Shown here in pieces: positions 47,780 to 57,766 of a stretch of 64,000 nt of DNA. The translations under genes and the position numbers were made by a program. How positions within the stretch are numbered: position 1 is the first letter of the stretch; every line of letters starts with the position of its first letter. Source of the stretch: Ischnura elegans (Eukaryota; Arthropoda; Insecta; Odonata; Coenagrionidae); the NCBI RefSeq assembly GCF_921293095.1, contig NC_060259.1, forward strand, positions 46,853,812 to 46,917,811, written 5' to 3'. Under the pieces are notes generated by a model. That model saw only the letters and a program-made list of their open reading frames with translations, was not told the origin of the DNA and made no database searches.

Positions 47780-50375
47780 TTTTCCGCCCCAATGTTTACC
47801 ACAATGATTTAATTGATCGGAAACCGGTTTCGACGTATTCCACGACATCATCAAGCGCGGCTACATTTCAATGCAAGCCAGAAAGGGAGGATGCGAATTT
47901 TTATGCCGATAGTGAGGGAGGTGTTTCACGTCATTGTGGAAAGTAAAAAGTGCCATCTATCACTATTACGCATAACTTCCACAAAGTGAATTCAATTACT
48001 ATCAACTACCATAAAACACATGAGATTAGAAGCCACGAGGATATATATCGCAGAAGGGGATATTTGCGTGCTCAGTAACGATCATTTTCCAACGCATTCT
48101 CCAACACACGCCCGGAAGACTCATCTACGACGAAATTTTTGGTGCTCACACGACATGGATGCACGCCAATTGGGCTCACGTTGCGGCCTTTATATTTAAG
48201 CAACCTGGACAACTAGCCGGCTCGGGTGTAAGGACTGTTACGTGGCTCAAAATCTCGAAGCCGGGAAGAAAATAACATCCAATTCATGACTGAGGAATAG
48301 AATAAACGCCTGAGTTCTGCCATTAGACACAAAATAATCGCATTCTTTCTGATGCCAATAGTAAATCTCTGCTAAAGGCTCATGCGACTTGCGCAAAATA
48401 TCATATTTGGCTGTGACGAGTCTATCTCATAGATGATATGCAGGGAGAGAATGGCATGATTTATAGTGACCTTCTAGGTCAAGGGAACTACTTAGAGAAA
48501 GCCTAATTCCAATCTTTATAAGGATATTTCTGATGCCACTTTCGTCGCATTTAAATTTGTTTTCAAATAATCCACGGCGCACGGTGAGTGCAATGATTCA
48601 CTTTTTTCCAATATTTTTTATTATAATGTTTGCAGTTACGCGTATTAGGATTGAATAGTTATGAATTTGGTAGATCATATCATCATGTATATATAGTCCG
48701 TTAACATCCCTAATTATACCTCATTCCCTCATGAAATTTGGATCACTTTTTCCTCTTGGGACGCGAGTGGTGACTACTGTAAACACATTAAAATGCGCAA
48801 TGAAAGACAACACATTTAAAGACAATTTGAGGATTTCGTTCTTAATAATCATGCTTTCGGGGCTTATTTCTGTACGTTTGCTCTCGCTAATAACGCGGCT
48901 TTTGCTTTCATTATATAATACAGTAGAACTTCGCTTTAACGATCCCCAATAGCAAGAAAGCGTACATTATAAGTTCAATTCTCAGGTTTCGTTGAGATTT
49001 CCATAATACATAACGTTAAATTATACCACAAAGAGCGAATATTATTATCCAAACAATGTCAATACCACTGATTTTTCCTATCCACATTGTAGCTCAGAAA
49101 TTTTTCGCTGTGATTCCCATAAACCATAATGGCAAACTACGCTCTACAACGCGACTATTATTATCCAAGAAATCTCAATAAGACGGGTTATTTCAAATTC
49201 ACAATGTAACTAAGAATCTCTATACCAAGTCGTTTTCAGAAGTCGACCTCGATAACGTAACTCTTTACATGACTCTTAGCAATTTAATGCGATATAAGGG
49301 GATTCCAACAACCTCAGTAATACGTCTGATAGCAAAAAAAAGTTGATACCACGAGTGTCAACAAAAAGAGAATCTCGGTAACAAAACTGTTTCTCTGAAA
49401 CCCTTCAGACACATCTTGTTCTGAGTCTACTGTATACAGTTTTAATTTTTTCCCTTTTGGTTGGCCACCCAAAAAAACCTTGCCTTACCGCTCCTTTCAG
49501 GGCTATAGTGGAGAACACAGTTGTAGTTTTAGGTAGGGATATTGGCTTTCCTTAGCATAAGAATGAAGTGAAAGCTAAGTAAGGCTGTAATTCGCCATTC
49601 CTCCGCAAGATTCATAGGCAACTGTGGTCCAAACGAATAAGCCTTCGCAATTTACAATGCGATAATTAGTGAAGTCGGAGGAAAGTTAGTCTGGTTTTTG
49701 TTCGTCATAGTGCAATATTTAAATGAATTTTTTAAGCTCTAGTATTAGAAGTAATCGAGGAGAAAACTGTTTAATTCCGTGCCGGTATATTCGCCCCGTA
49801 TCCCTAATCCGTTACACACCATAATAAAATATTTTTCTTCGCTATCATCCTGACTGACATACTGACTGCGTAGCTTATACACTTCAGCCCCATTTCAATG
49901 GCATTCGTCGATAAGAGCGTCGGTATGAAAGGAAAAATTTCGAACCTCAATTTGAGGTATGTTGCACACCTTGGTAATGTCGAGAAATTGCCGGTAGATT
50001 TCTGCGTAGAGGCCAACAAGATCGTATGACAGGATTTAGCATTATTGATCAAGAGAACTTATCTAATTTAAAAAGGTGAAGGAAATTCTTTATTTTAACT
50101 ACTATACTTTCAAATTTTTAATCATGGAAGGAACGGATTACAATGTGTATCAAGCATTTGAAGCTCTTGAACTGAGTATTAGTGCGCGATAGATTACGAC
50201 CGAGCAACTGTTTCTTCAAATTTTTGAAGGCCTCCCTAGACTAATAGTGAATCGCGAATTCTTCCTTATTTCTATAATATTTTTATAATACATTTAGGGA
50301 CCGTAAAAACATCGGATGGGTGAAGAATAAAATTACGATTCATTTTCTTTTGCCATGATCAAGTTTATTATGCTC
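47780..50375. repeat. Composite repeat copy 4, blocks P-B-C-D-E (contiguous)
   Basis: The only copy running from motif P (47,824-47,855) through B (to about 48,480), C (48,530-48,910), D (48,915-49,550) and E (49,680-50,375) without a recognised insertion, about 2.6 kb. It fixes the block order and shows that the other copies are interrupted or deleted. Neither strand has a conserved frame across copies. D opens with CAGTAGAACTTCGCTTTAACG, again resembling a pogo-type end. Confidence 0.8.
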
Positions 50376-50504
50376 GACCATGACTCCATTGCGTAAATCT
50401 AGCGATTTGATCGTTGGATTATTCTTCCATAGGATAATCCTCTAAAATCGCTGGCACAGTAATGGCTGATGTATGGTTTCTCTAGTGTGTGGGCCCCTTT
50501 TGCT

Positions 50505-50715
50505 TCTATAGCGTTAAGGTGTTTTACCCCGTCCCATCCTTTCCAACCCTTTCCCTACCCCGGAGGCGTCGTCGGGCTCCTATCGCGGCGGCGCCTCTTT
50601 CCTTTTTCGTAACTTTGCAACCCCCTCCCCGGGTGATCGGGCGAATCAGCACGATTGCTGGGTCCCGGCCCCGGTGCGTTGTATCCTCGCAGGGTTCCCC
50701 TGGGCCCTCATCATC
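50505..50715. repeat. GC-rich dispersed repeat, copy 1
   Basis: GC-rich block with GGAGGCGTCGTCGGGCTC, ATCGCGGCGGCGCCTC, CCTTTTTCG and GGGTCCCGGCCC in the same order as the copy at 56,570-56,765 (GGAGGTGTCGTCGGACTC, ATCGCGGCGATGCCTC, CCTTTTTAC, GGTTCCCGGCCC). A 135-codon frame on + and a 120-codon frame on - both run through it; these reflect composition, not genes. Confidence 0.8.
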
Positions 50716-51179
50716 ATCCATTGTCAATTGCGTAACCTCTAAAGCTCTTAAAACTATGCAGGACCTAACTTTTTCCATGCATATCGTGGCAGTAAATTCT
50801 TCTCGGAATTTCATCCGAATTAGCCCCTCGATTTCCATTGCTGTTGACGTTTTGATTGAATTGTTTTCCATACTAATTATCGCCAATGGAAAATAATTCC
50901 GTTGAAACTTCGGCAGCGATGGAGATCGAGCAGCTTGCCCGGATGTGAGCTCTTACTGCCTCTTATGTGTCCGCAATCGTGTTCTAGCTGGTATCGAATA
51001 CTTCTATTCGATTTCTTAGAACCTTCGGTTAACCCAGAGGTCAATGGGTGACGCAACGTCAGCTTTCGAATCCATAATTTTGGTTCAGCGGAGGCGCAAT
51101 TGAAGTCATCGCCTCCTGTTACGAAGTACCGAAGTGCTGCTTTTGCAGACTTGCCCGCTTACTCCTTTTACTATTCGTA

Positions 51180-51325
51180 ATAACAAATTCTGGAAACGGC
51201 AATTCACCACGTGTAAAATTTCACATGTATGTTAAGGAAAAACAAATTTATCGTCACAGTTCAAAAAGATCAATACTGCTTTAATTGATCGACAACTGGT
51301 TTCGACGTATGAGACACAATGGCTG
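51180..51325. repeat. Composite repeat fragment, end of block A and motif P
   Basis: aattcatcgtcacagttcaa-like sequence at 51,250 followed by tgctttaattgatcgac and ACTGGTTTCGACGTATGAG (51,296-51,312), matching the A-P junctions elsewhere. It runs directly into the LINE 3' fragment. Confidence 0.65.
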
Positions 51326-51530
51326 TGTGAGCTAGGTTTATTGGCAGATTACCTTAATGAGTAGTTGGTCTTTGCAGGGATGTGGTAGTTTAAGTTGTTA
51401 TTATGCGTAACGCTTTCTGGACCTTGTGGTGTGTATGTTGGAATCCTATTGCATGCTGGATGCTGTGATTAATCACCCCCTGCCAAACACCCTAGATATG
51501 GCTCGCTGGGTATTGTGAAGATAATGAAAA
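51326..51530 (+). mobile_element. CR1/L2-group LINE, 3' UTR fragment
   Basis: Aligns with the 3' UTR of copy 3 (41,225-41,430): TTAATGAGTAGTT, GGAATCCT(A/G)TT(G/T)CATGCTGG, ATCACCCCCTGCCAAACACCC and GGCTCGCTGGGTATTG. No coding part is retained. This is the usual outcome of heavy 5' truncation. Confidence 0.8.
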
Positions 51531-51544
51531 GTAAAGAAAACTTA

Positions 51545-51714
51545 GTGATTCCACATAAATACTTAATGTATCACCTATATTTCGGCGTGGCACGTCATCG
51601 TATGGTACAAATTCACAGAAGACCGAGAATAATCAGTCTTCTGTGCATCTGTACTAGATGATGACGTGCCACGCCCAAACCTAGGTCATAAATTAAATAT
51701 TTATGTGGAATTAC
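51545..51714. mobile_element. Foldback element 2 (79-bp arms)
   Basis: Arms 51,545-51,623 and 51,636-51,714 are reverse complements at about 67 of 79 positions, with a 12-base spacer. The best-conserved arm core is GGCGTGGCACGTCATC. Outer ends read GTGATTCCACATAAATA and, inverted, GTAATTCCACATAAATA. It lies about 15 bp after the LINE tail. No target-site duplication was resolved. Confidence 0.92.
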
Positions 51715-54700
51715 AATTTTTTTTAAATTTTCATTGCGAGAAGTATATTCCATGAAGTGACGCCTGAAACAGATAATTATATTACTTAGATGTAGATAGA
51801 AAATACCAAGAGAGAGGCTGTTTCGAAGGGAAGGCCACCCTGGCGAAAATTGAACCTCTACTGCAGCGTGCAGTAAGTGTCAACGGAGAATACTTCAATC
51901 TCCCAGGAGTTCCCTTTACTTCCCGAATGCCCTCAGAGATTCCTCAACTCCATACACGTTCCCCGAACGACCGTCATCGCCGCTTGAATAAATCTTCGTT
52001 CTCTCTCCGATGAGACAGTTGTTGACCTCTCCATTATGCTATGATTTTGCCAGGGGCCATTTCCTCTCCGCCAACATATAATGTATTGCGATAATGTATG
52101 CAAATTTTAATGTGATAATAAATGTATTTCTTTTGTTTCGATGAACTTAATGGCTATCTTTAAAGATATTAGAGCTTCTCAGGATTACAATGAATACTAG
52201 CCGCTTGGAAATGTTTGCTCCAGGGAAAACTGTCATTGTTCTCTAGAGCTGTGGGAGTTGAGAAATTGATTCTGTAATATTAGCTGCTTGAATGCATGAG
52301 CGCGTGGATTCATGCAATAATTCAGGCAGGAAGCTGTAAAGGAAAAACGCCTAGAGGCCAATACTATTATGATGAGAACGGAATAGGATTTATATTCCCT
52401 TTGTTTGGATCAATTAAAAATTTCCAGAACCGACGTGTTTCAGTTATTGTTTGAAAATTCCTTTGGATACTGTACAATGTTCCCCGACAATAGCGAATTT
52501 AGGGGGGCACCGGGGCACGCAATTTTTAAGATTGCTTTCCAAGTACAACTCACCACGCGCCCCTGAGATGCCTCGTTGTTTATCTTATATAGCTTAGCGA
52601 CCCCATGTTTATTCAGATATGTCTCATAGCGCTGAAGGGAATATTTTTTACTCTTTGTAATTAAAGCTTTCCTATATTTGCACCACTGTTAAAATATTTT
52701 CGCCATTAGACAGGCGCTGATTTAAATCACTGCCAAAGATTTTTTCTTGTTCCGCAGAGCCTCATTTTGCGCAAAAGTAAATATAATGAACTTAGGGTAG
52801 AAGCACTCTGGACCTGAAATGGTTCTTTATCTTTTTTTACTCTCTTATCACTGTCATCGTTTTATAAATCGATTTCGTTGTGGCTCCTTGTCGCTGCCAT
52901 TTTTCATAATAATGGATATTTATACTGAAAAAATATTTTTTTTCCAAAATTTGTGGGTATAATTTACTAACCGATTCCTAGTCTGTTTTCATAGCTTTTA
53001 TTTCTAAACATGAACCCATATCAAAACTTTTTCCCGATAACCTTATGTTATTTGTTGACAATCAAATTTATATACATTGCATGATTCATTTAGTAGTTGT
53101 TGACATATTTACCATCTTGGTTTGTATTTTATAGTTGGTACTTCTTCCCACTCTTTGGTTAAAACTCTACTACAATCCTCTTAATCTCTCGTAACTGTAT
53201 GTATTTTAGCAATATTGCTTGAAATGCATGCGAATGTATCTATGTTTCCTCAACACCTTAGTGAAAATTTAACAGTAGTGTGCATTTAAGTGAACATAAA
53301 AAAGCTCAAATGCTTTCATTCCTTGCTATTCATTTCTTTCATTCCTATCCTAATGTTCTACTTGTACTGAAATACACCTCTCCTAAGGATCATCTGACCT
53401 CGTGTAATACCAGCTAACGAAAGACCGTCTCCGAAATTCTAACAGTAAGACTACATGATAAGCTTTCCCACTTCGTTGCTTACACGTTGAAAATAGGTTC
53501 TTGGAAAGCCTCTTTGTTTTTCATAGGGTATGCCTTACGCAATTGAGCTTATACTCCATACTAATGACCATTTTTTTGTAATTAACGTCCGTATGTGCAA
53601 TTTCGAGAGTATGAAGTGCCTTCGCCTTTAGTGCTCTTTTCTATTCCTTTATATTCTTTGTTCTAAGTGTTGTTTTTCTGACCGTGCGGGTCGTTTATTT
53701 CGCCGCGTCGTCGAAAGCATTGCGACTCACGCAGAACACCTTCCCGTCTGGAGCATAAATTAAGATCACCGGGAGATAGCGGCGACCGGCGATCGTGCTC
53801 TTCCTTCCCTTTACAAGCCACGCTAAAAAGAACGATGAGTGCTACGTGAGCGTGTATATCGAATTTAAATGTGGAAGGCACGTAGGAAGTTTAGAGTTTG
53901 AAAAATGGATGTAAACCATAAATAATTACTTCCCTCATCTCGTTTCCCGTCAGATGACTTTCAGAGTGATCCACAATTTGGATCGATAGTTTGCTATTTT
54001 ATTTTAAACGCTTAGGGGAAGCGTGGTTGCCCTGTGAGTAAAGCGATGGGCTGCAAGAAAGAATTTCATGGTTATATATTCTTATGTGTTATACATGATC
54101 AGCCATCATTATGGTAGCTAAGCCGTAAAATAAGAGAATTATAATATTTCTTCTTAACTTGAGCCCATGGTTCACCCGTTTCTCTTGTTGATTCCTGTCG
54201 TTTCCTCATTTTCTGGCTTACAATTAGTGATTAAATAAATAACAAAAATGAATGAAAAATCGCAATAGTAAGTGTAAGGTAATTGATCCGAAGAAAAGGC
54301 AGAGCTATGATGAGCGCATTATTTCTAGGAGTGATTCTCATCTACTATTTTCACTGTCCTCGTTGAATAAAATAAGGAATACTTTTTACATGAAATGCAT
54401 TTAAAATGTCATTATTTGTTTCTCCTTCTTTCCAAAATCTAAAATTTCAGTCATCTTTTTGTTGCCTGAGCCCTTAACTAAGAGAATTACAATATTTCTT
54501 TCAGACATGCTGCTATTGCTCGTACGTTTCTCTCGCTAATTCTTGTAGTCTTCTTATTGATAGTTTTTTGGCGTAGTGGTGAAATGAATGACTAAAATCC
54601 TAATACGTAGTAAAGCTACTATTTGAGTACGTACTACTAAAATCCTAATTGATCTCGTTAGTAGATTGAGAGGGCATAATATACTTATATATTTTCGTCC

Positions 54701-55078
54701 CCCGTCTTCTTCATTTAGTAAATGTCACATTTTTTCGTGTGTCTATTTAAAATAAATTTTATTCATGACATTTGTCTAAGTGACCACGGCAACTTCAGAC
54801 TTTTTCTAGCACATTATCCTACCCTCTCGTCTATCTTGAATATTGGTTATATATTGATGTGTTTCTTGCGAACATTAGCTCTTATCACAAAATTTGTGAA
54901 TTTGAGCATATCAGGCTCCAAATTGTTCCAATTCCTAACCTCCCCTCCCATTCTTCTAGAAAATCAGCTATTCTTCTCGTGTGCTTCGTAAACGTTGGCT
55001 CTAATTAAATAGCTAATGTAGTGAGCATGGCATTTACTAACCTGTACTAACACTTTCCTTTCCCTTTCTATCCATCAG
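51715..55078. other. Intronic DNA up to the TM3 exon
   Basis: No exon or classified element. One GC-rich patch lies at 53,660-53,850. A diverged direct duplication (54,115-54,250 and 54,470-54,600, both with AAGAGAATTA(T/C)AATATTTCTT followed by CGTTTCTCT(T/C)G) is visible. 54,008-54,060 has a weak tRNA-like look (GTGGTTGCCCTGTGAGTAAAG). Confidence 0.5.
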
Positions 55079-56409
55079 GAAGATGGGTCCTGGGCCTTGT
55101 CGTGTGCCAGTTTTGGCTGTCAGCTGACTACACGGCGAGCACTGCATCAATATTCAACCTGTTTATCCTGAGTGTCGACCGCTACTGGTCTATTACTTCA
55201 CCTCTCCGCTACTTGCGAAAAAGGACAAAGAAGCGTGCACTCATCATGATAGGTCTGGTCTGGGCCGTGTCCGCTCTCTGGATTCTGCCGATCATTGGCT
55301 GGCATCACTTGGGCCACGGCCGGCGAGCTTATCCCCCTTCAGTGTGTGAGACTGAGTTTGCCGGGAACGTTCTGTTCAAAGTCACGGCAGCTATCATAAA
55401 CTTCTATTTCCCCTCCCTGCTCATGGTGTATCTCTATGGTAGGATATTCTTCGAGATAAAGAAGAGGAGCCGATTTGAGATCGGTCAGTGCAATCACAGT
55501 CGCATGTATAGTGGAGATAACGAGGATTCTCTGGCCGAGGAGAGGTACCAGGCGGCTGCCACTGCAGGGCAGTCTGCCGATGCCTCTGGCTCCATGGCCG
55601 GGGCCCAAGGTTCTAGAAATAATAATTTAGGAGGTAACCCGCGCGGGAGGCCTTTTCGAAGGTTGTCCGCGACACAGCACAGCGTTCAACGCATCAATGA
55701 GCGCAATCAAATGCTCACCCTGTCTGAGTGGCGTCAGCGTCCCTCGACTCATAACGGCGAGATCCGTCAGCTTCATCAGTTCCGGAACCTGACTTTGCTC
55801 TCATACCGTGAGGAGGGTACGCTGGTTGGCCACGAACCTCGCCACGAGGTAATGTCTCACTTCGAAGGTGTCACCGTGAATGTGGAGTACGTCATGTCTA
55901 GTGCTCCAGATGTAACTTCTGGGCCTGGAGGCCCTCCGCCCCCGGCTATTTCGCCGCCTACGCCGCCACCGCCGCCTCCGCAACCTCCTCCTCCGACCCG
56001 CAACTGGACCACCCAATCCAGTGGTGGAGTCGGGCCCCGGCTCATCAGGTCCAGGAATCAGACTATAACGCGTCATATCCGAGGCAACACGAGCAGGAAA
56101 AGGGGCGGCACAGATTCCATAGTGCTTCAGAAGGAGAAGAAGGCAGCAAGGCAGCTTGGGGTCATTATGGGAGCTTTCATGCTGTGCTGGCTCCCATACT
56201 TTGTCCTGTTCATGGTAATAGCCTTCTGCGAGGACTGTGTGCATCCCAAAATCCACACAGCAACCATATGGCTCGGCTACGTGAACTCGACCCTGAATCC
56301 AATTCTTTATCCTCTCTGTAATGCAAATTTCAAGAGGGCTTTCAAAAGGATGCTTGGTTTGAATCGCAAAACTCCCGTGAATATTCATGGCACATTGGTT
56401 GGCCGGTGA
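55079..56409 (+). CDS. Histamine H1-like GPCR, 3'-terminal coding exon (TM3-TM7)
   Basis: Encodes 442 residues of a seven-helix plasma-membrane receptor that should couple to a G protein (Gq in vertebrate H1). The acceptor is ccatcag at 55,078; the first two bases complete a codon split with the TM2 exon. Counting from the GTG at 55,102 as residue 1: TM3 has Asp9 (3.32, amine anchor), Thr14 (3.37) and DRY at 26-28; TM4 has Trp54 and Trp60; ECL2 has Cys82 in CETEF; TM5 has Lys93, Asn100 (5.46) and Pro104; TM6 has CWLPYF at 362-367 and Phe370; TM7 has Tyr393 and NPILY at 399-403; then a short helix 8 and tail. These match the human H1 pocket at nearly every position. One visible change is Ala96 where H1 has Thr 5.42. 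ICL3 is about 230 residues and contains a proline-rich tract at 278-298. Phe at 6.52 rather than Asn argues against a muscarinic receptor. Ligand identity is inferred, not shown. Confidence 0.93.
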
Positions 56410-57394
56410 AAGATAGGAATTAAAACTGACTTACGCCCATATAGGAGTATATTTGCTCGTGTTTGTCCTGAACAACTACATATGTGACTATTCAATGATT
56501 TGTTCTTTGTATTTTTCTCTTTTATAGAAAAATCTTCCAAATCTGGTCGTTTTCATAGCAACGAGGGTATTTCCTATCTCATTCCTATCCCTTCCTTGGA
56601 GGTGTCGTCGGACTCTCATCGCGGCGATGCCTCCTATCCTTTTTACCTTCCTCAGTCCTTCCCCTCTTGAGATGGCACGGGCGTAAAAGTTACTGACTTG
56701 GTTCCCGGCCCTCAGGAGCGTAACCTATGCGGGCCCGCCTTGGGAACCCGATTCCACTGCATATGTGATTGGGTACTGGAGTTAAACAATTTCGGAACCG
56801 AGATTTTGGTAGCTTTCTCGGTCACATTTTGATTGAATTCATCTTATGACTTTCCGCTTGTGCAAATGTTTTTCGTTGCATACTTAAGAACACATTCTCA
56901 TAATTGTCCGCAGTAGTTATTATTTCTACTCGGGTTTCTATCTAAACAATTCAGTTTACTACGTGAGAAGGACACTGAACATTTAATTTTAACACCACAT
57001 TTTCCAAATTGAATATCCCAATAAGCTATTTAACAACTAAATTTTTGACACTTTACCCTAAGAGACAATGTAAGGTAAATTTTATAAACAAAAAATATTA
57101 TTTTTTGTCCTATTATTATACATGGCTCAAAGTCAAGAAGGCTATTCATAAGATAATGACTTTCAAGATTTGCAAGGTGATACAGCGTACTGTGGAGTGA
57201 CAACCTGCGAGGCCTAAGAGGCCGCATGGAATAAGAAATGTTATTAAAAGAATGCATTGCTAGTAATATGTATCTGAGTTGATTCATATCCTTTTGGCTG
57301 AATTTTTAGGGCATGTGGCTCTCATGAGACCAAGACCCTGGTGAAATGATAATTTCCTCCTAAGACAAAACAATGCCTTCACTTGTGCAATAAA
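56410..57394 (+). other. Probable 3' UTR / 3' flank of the H1-like receptor
   Basis: Follows the TGA stop at 56,407-56,409. The first AATAAA on the + strand that I see is at 57,389-57,394, a possible polyadenylation signal. A GC-rich dispersed repeat lies inside the interval. The true transcript end cannot be decided from sequence alone. Confidence 0.4.
56570..56765. repeat. GC-rich dispersed repeat, copy 2
   Basis: Second copy of the block at 50,505-50,715, same orientation, about 160 bp after the receptor stop codon. It also carries GAGATGGCACGGGCG and GCGGGCCCGCCTTGGGAACCC. It may be part of the receptor's 3' UTR. Confidence 0.8.
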
Positions 57395-57432
57395 CTATCA
57401 CACATAGCATACCCTGTGCTGAGTCGTCCTTA

Positions 57433-57766
57433 GACGGTCAAACACGGAAGACCGAAGATACTGGAAACGACGAGAGATGAGCATGTAGCAGCAGCAAAGA
57501 AGAAGTATGCAACGAAAAAACCAGAGGTGAAACCGGAGGCAATCCGTCGTTACAGCCAAGAGCATCCAGGCATTAACAGAATAGCCATTCAAAGGTATGC
57601 CACCGACCACCCCGAGGTGAACAGGCCATTAAAACTACAAGACCCGCCCATGAATGCTAAGAACACTTCGAATAAAATCGGAGAAAATAGTCGCGTGATG
57701 ATTAAACCAGAAAAAATTACTCCAGATAATGGCCTTCTCTCTACGATGAACGGAGTGAGAAAATAG
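57433..57766 (+). other. Open frame with three 15-residue repeats
   Basis: A 110-codon open stretch without an upstream ATG. It contains three consecutive 15-residue units: KKYATKKPEVKPEAI (57,500-57,544), RRYSQEHPGINRIAI (57,545-57,589) and QRYATDHPEVNRPLK (57,590-57,634). The pattern is basic-basic-Y-A/S-x3-P-x-V/I-N/K-R/P. The register at protein level is exact while the DNA of the units differs, which suggests past selection on the peptide. Similar short YxxxxPE-type repeats occur in some large arthropod repeat proteins; I do not assign a function. It could be a fragment of a transposon-borne or host repeat protein. Confidence 0.35.

Larger units (their letters stand above)
24070..55078 (+). 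other. 31-kb phase-1 intron of the H1-like receptor gene
   Basis: The interval between the TM2 exon donor (gtgagc) and the TM3 exon acceptor (tttctatccatcag) is 31,009 bp. The reading frame is continuous across it, and the joined product aligns with the H1 family with no missing residues in ECL1, so no further coding exon is needed between them. The intron holds most of the mobile elements in the window: a SINE, an RTE-like LINE, two foldbacks, two CR1/L2 LINEs, an R2-like LINE and the composite repeat described below. Both orientations of LINE occur. Confidence 0.85.

Noticed and set aside
50489-50896. Overlapping 135-codon (+) and 120-codon (-) open frames
   Set aside because: Both run through a GC-rich dispersed repeat that recurs at 56.6 kb with different frames; composition explains the openness.
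55801-56388. 195-codon open frame on the - strand opposite the receptor exon
   Set aside because: It is the antisense of a well-supported coding exon, with Arg/Gly runs produced by the proline-rich tract; no independent motif.
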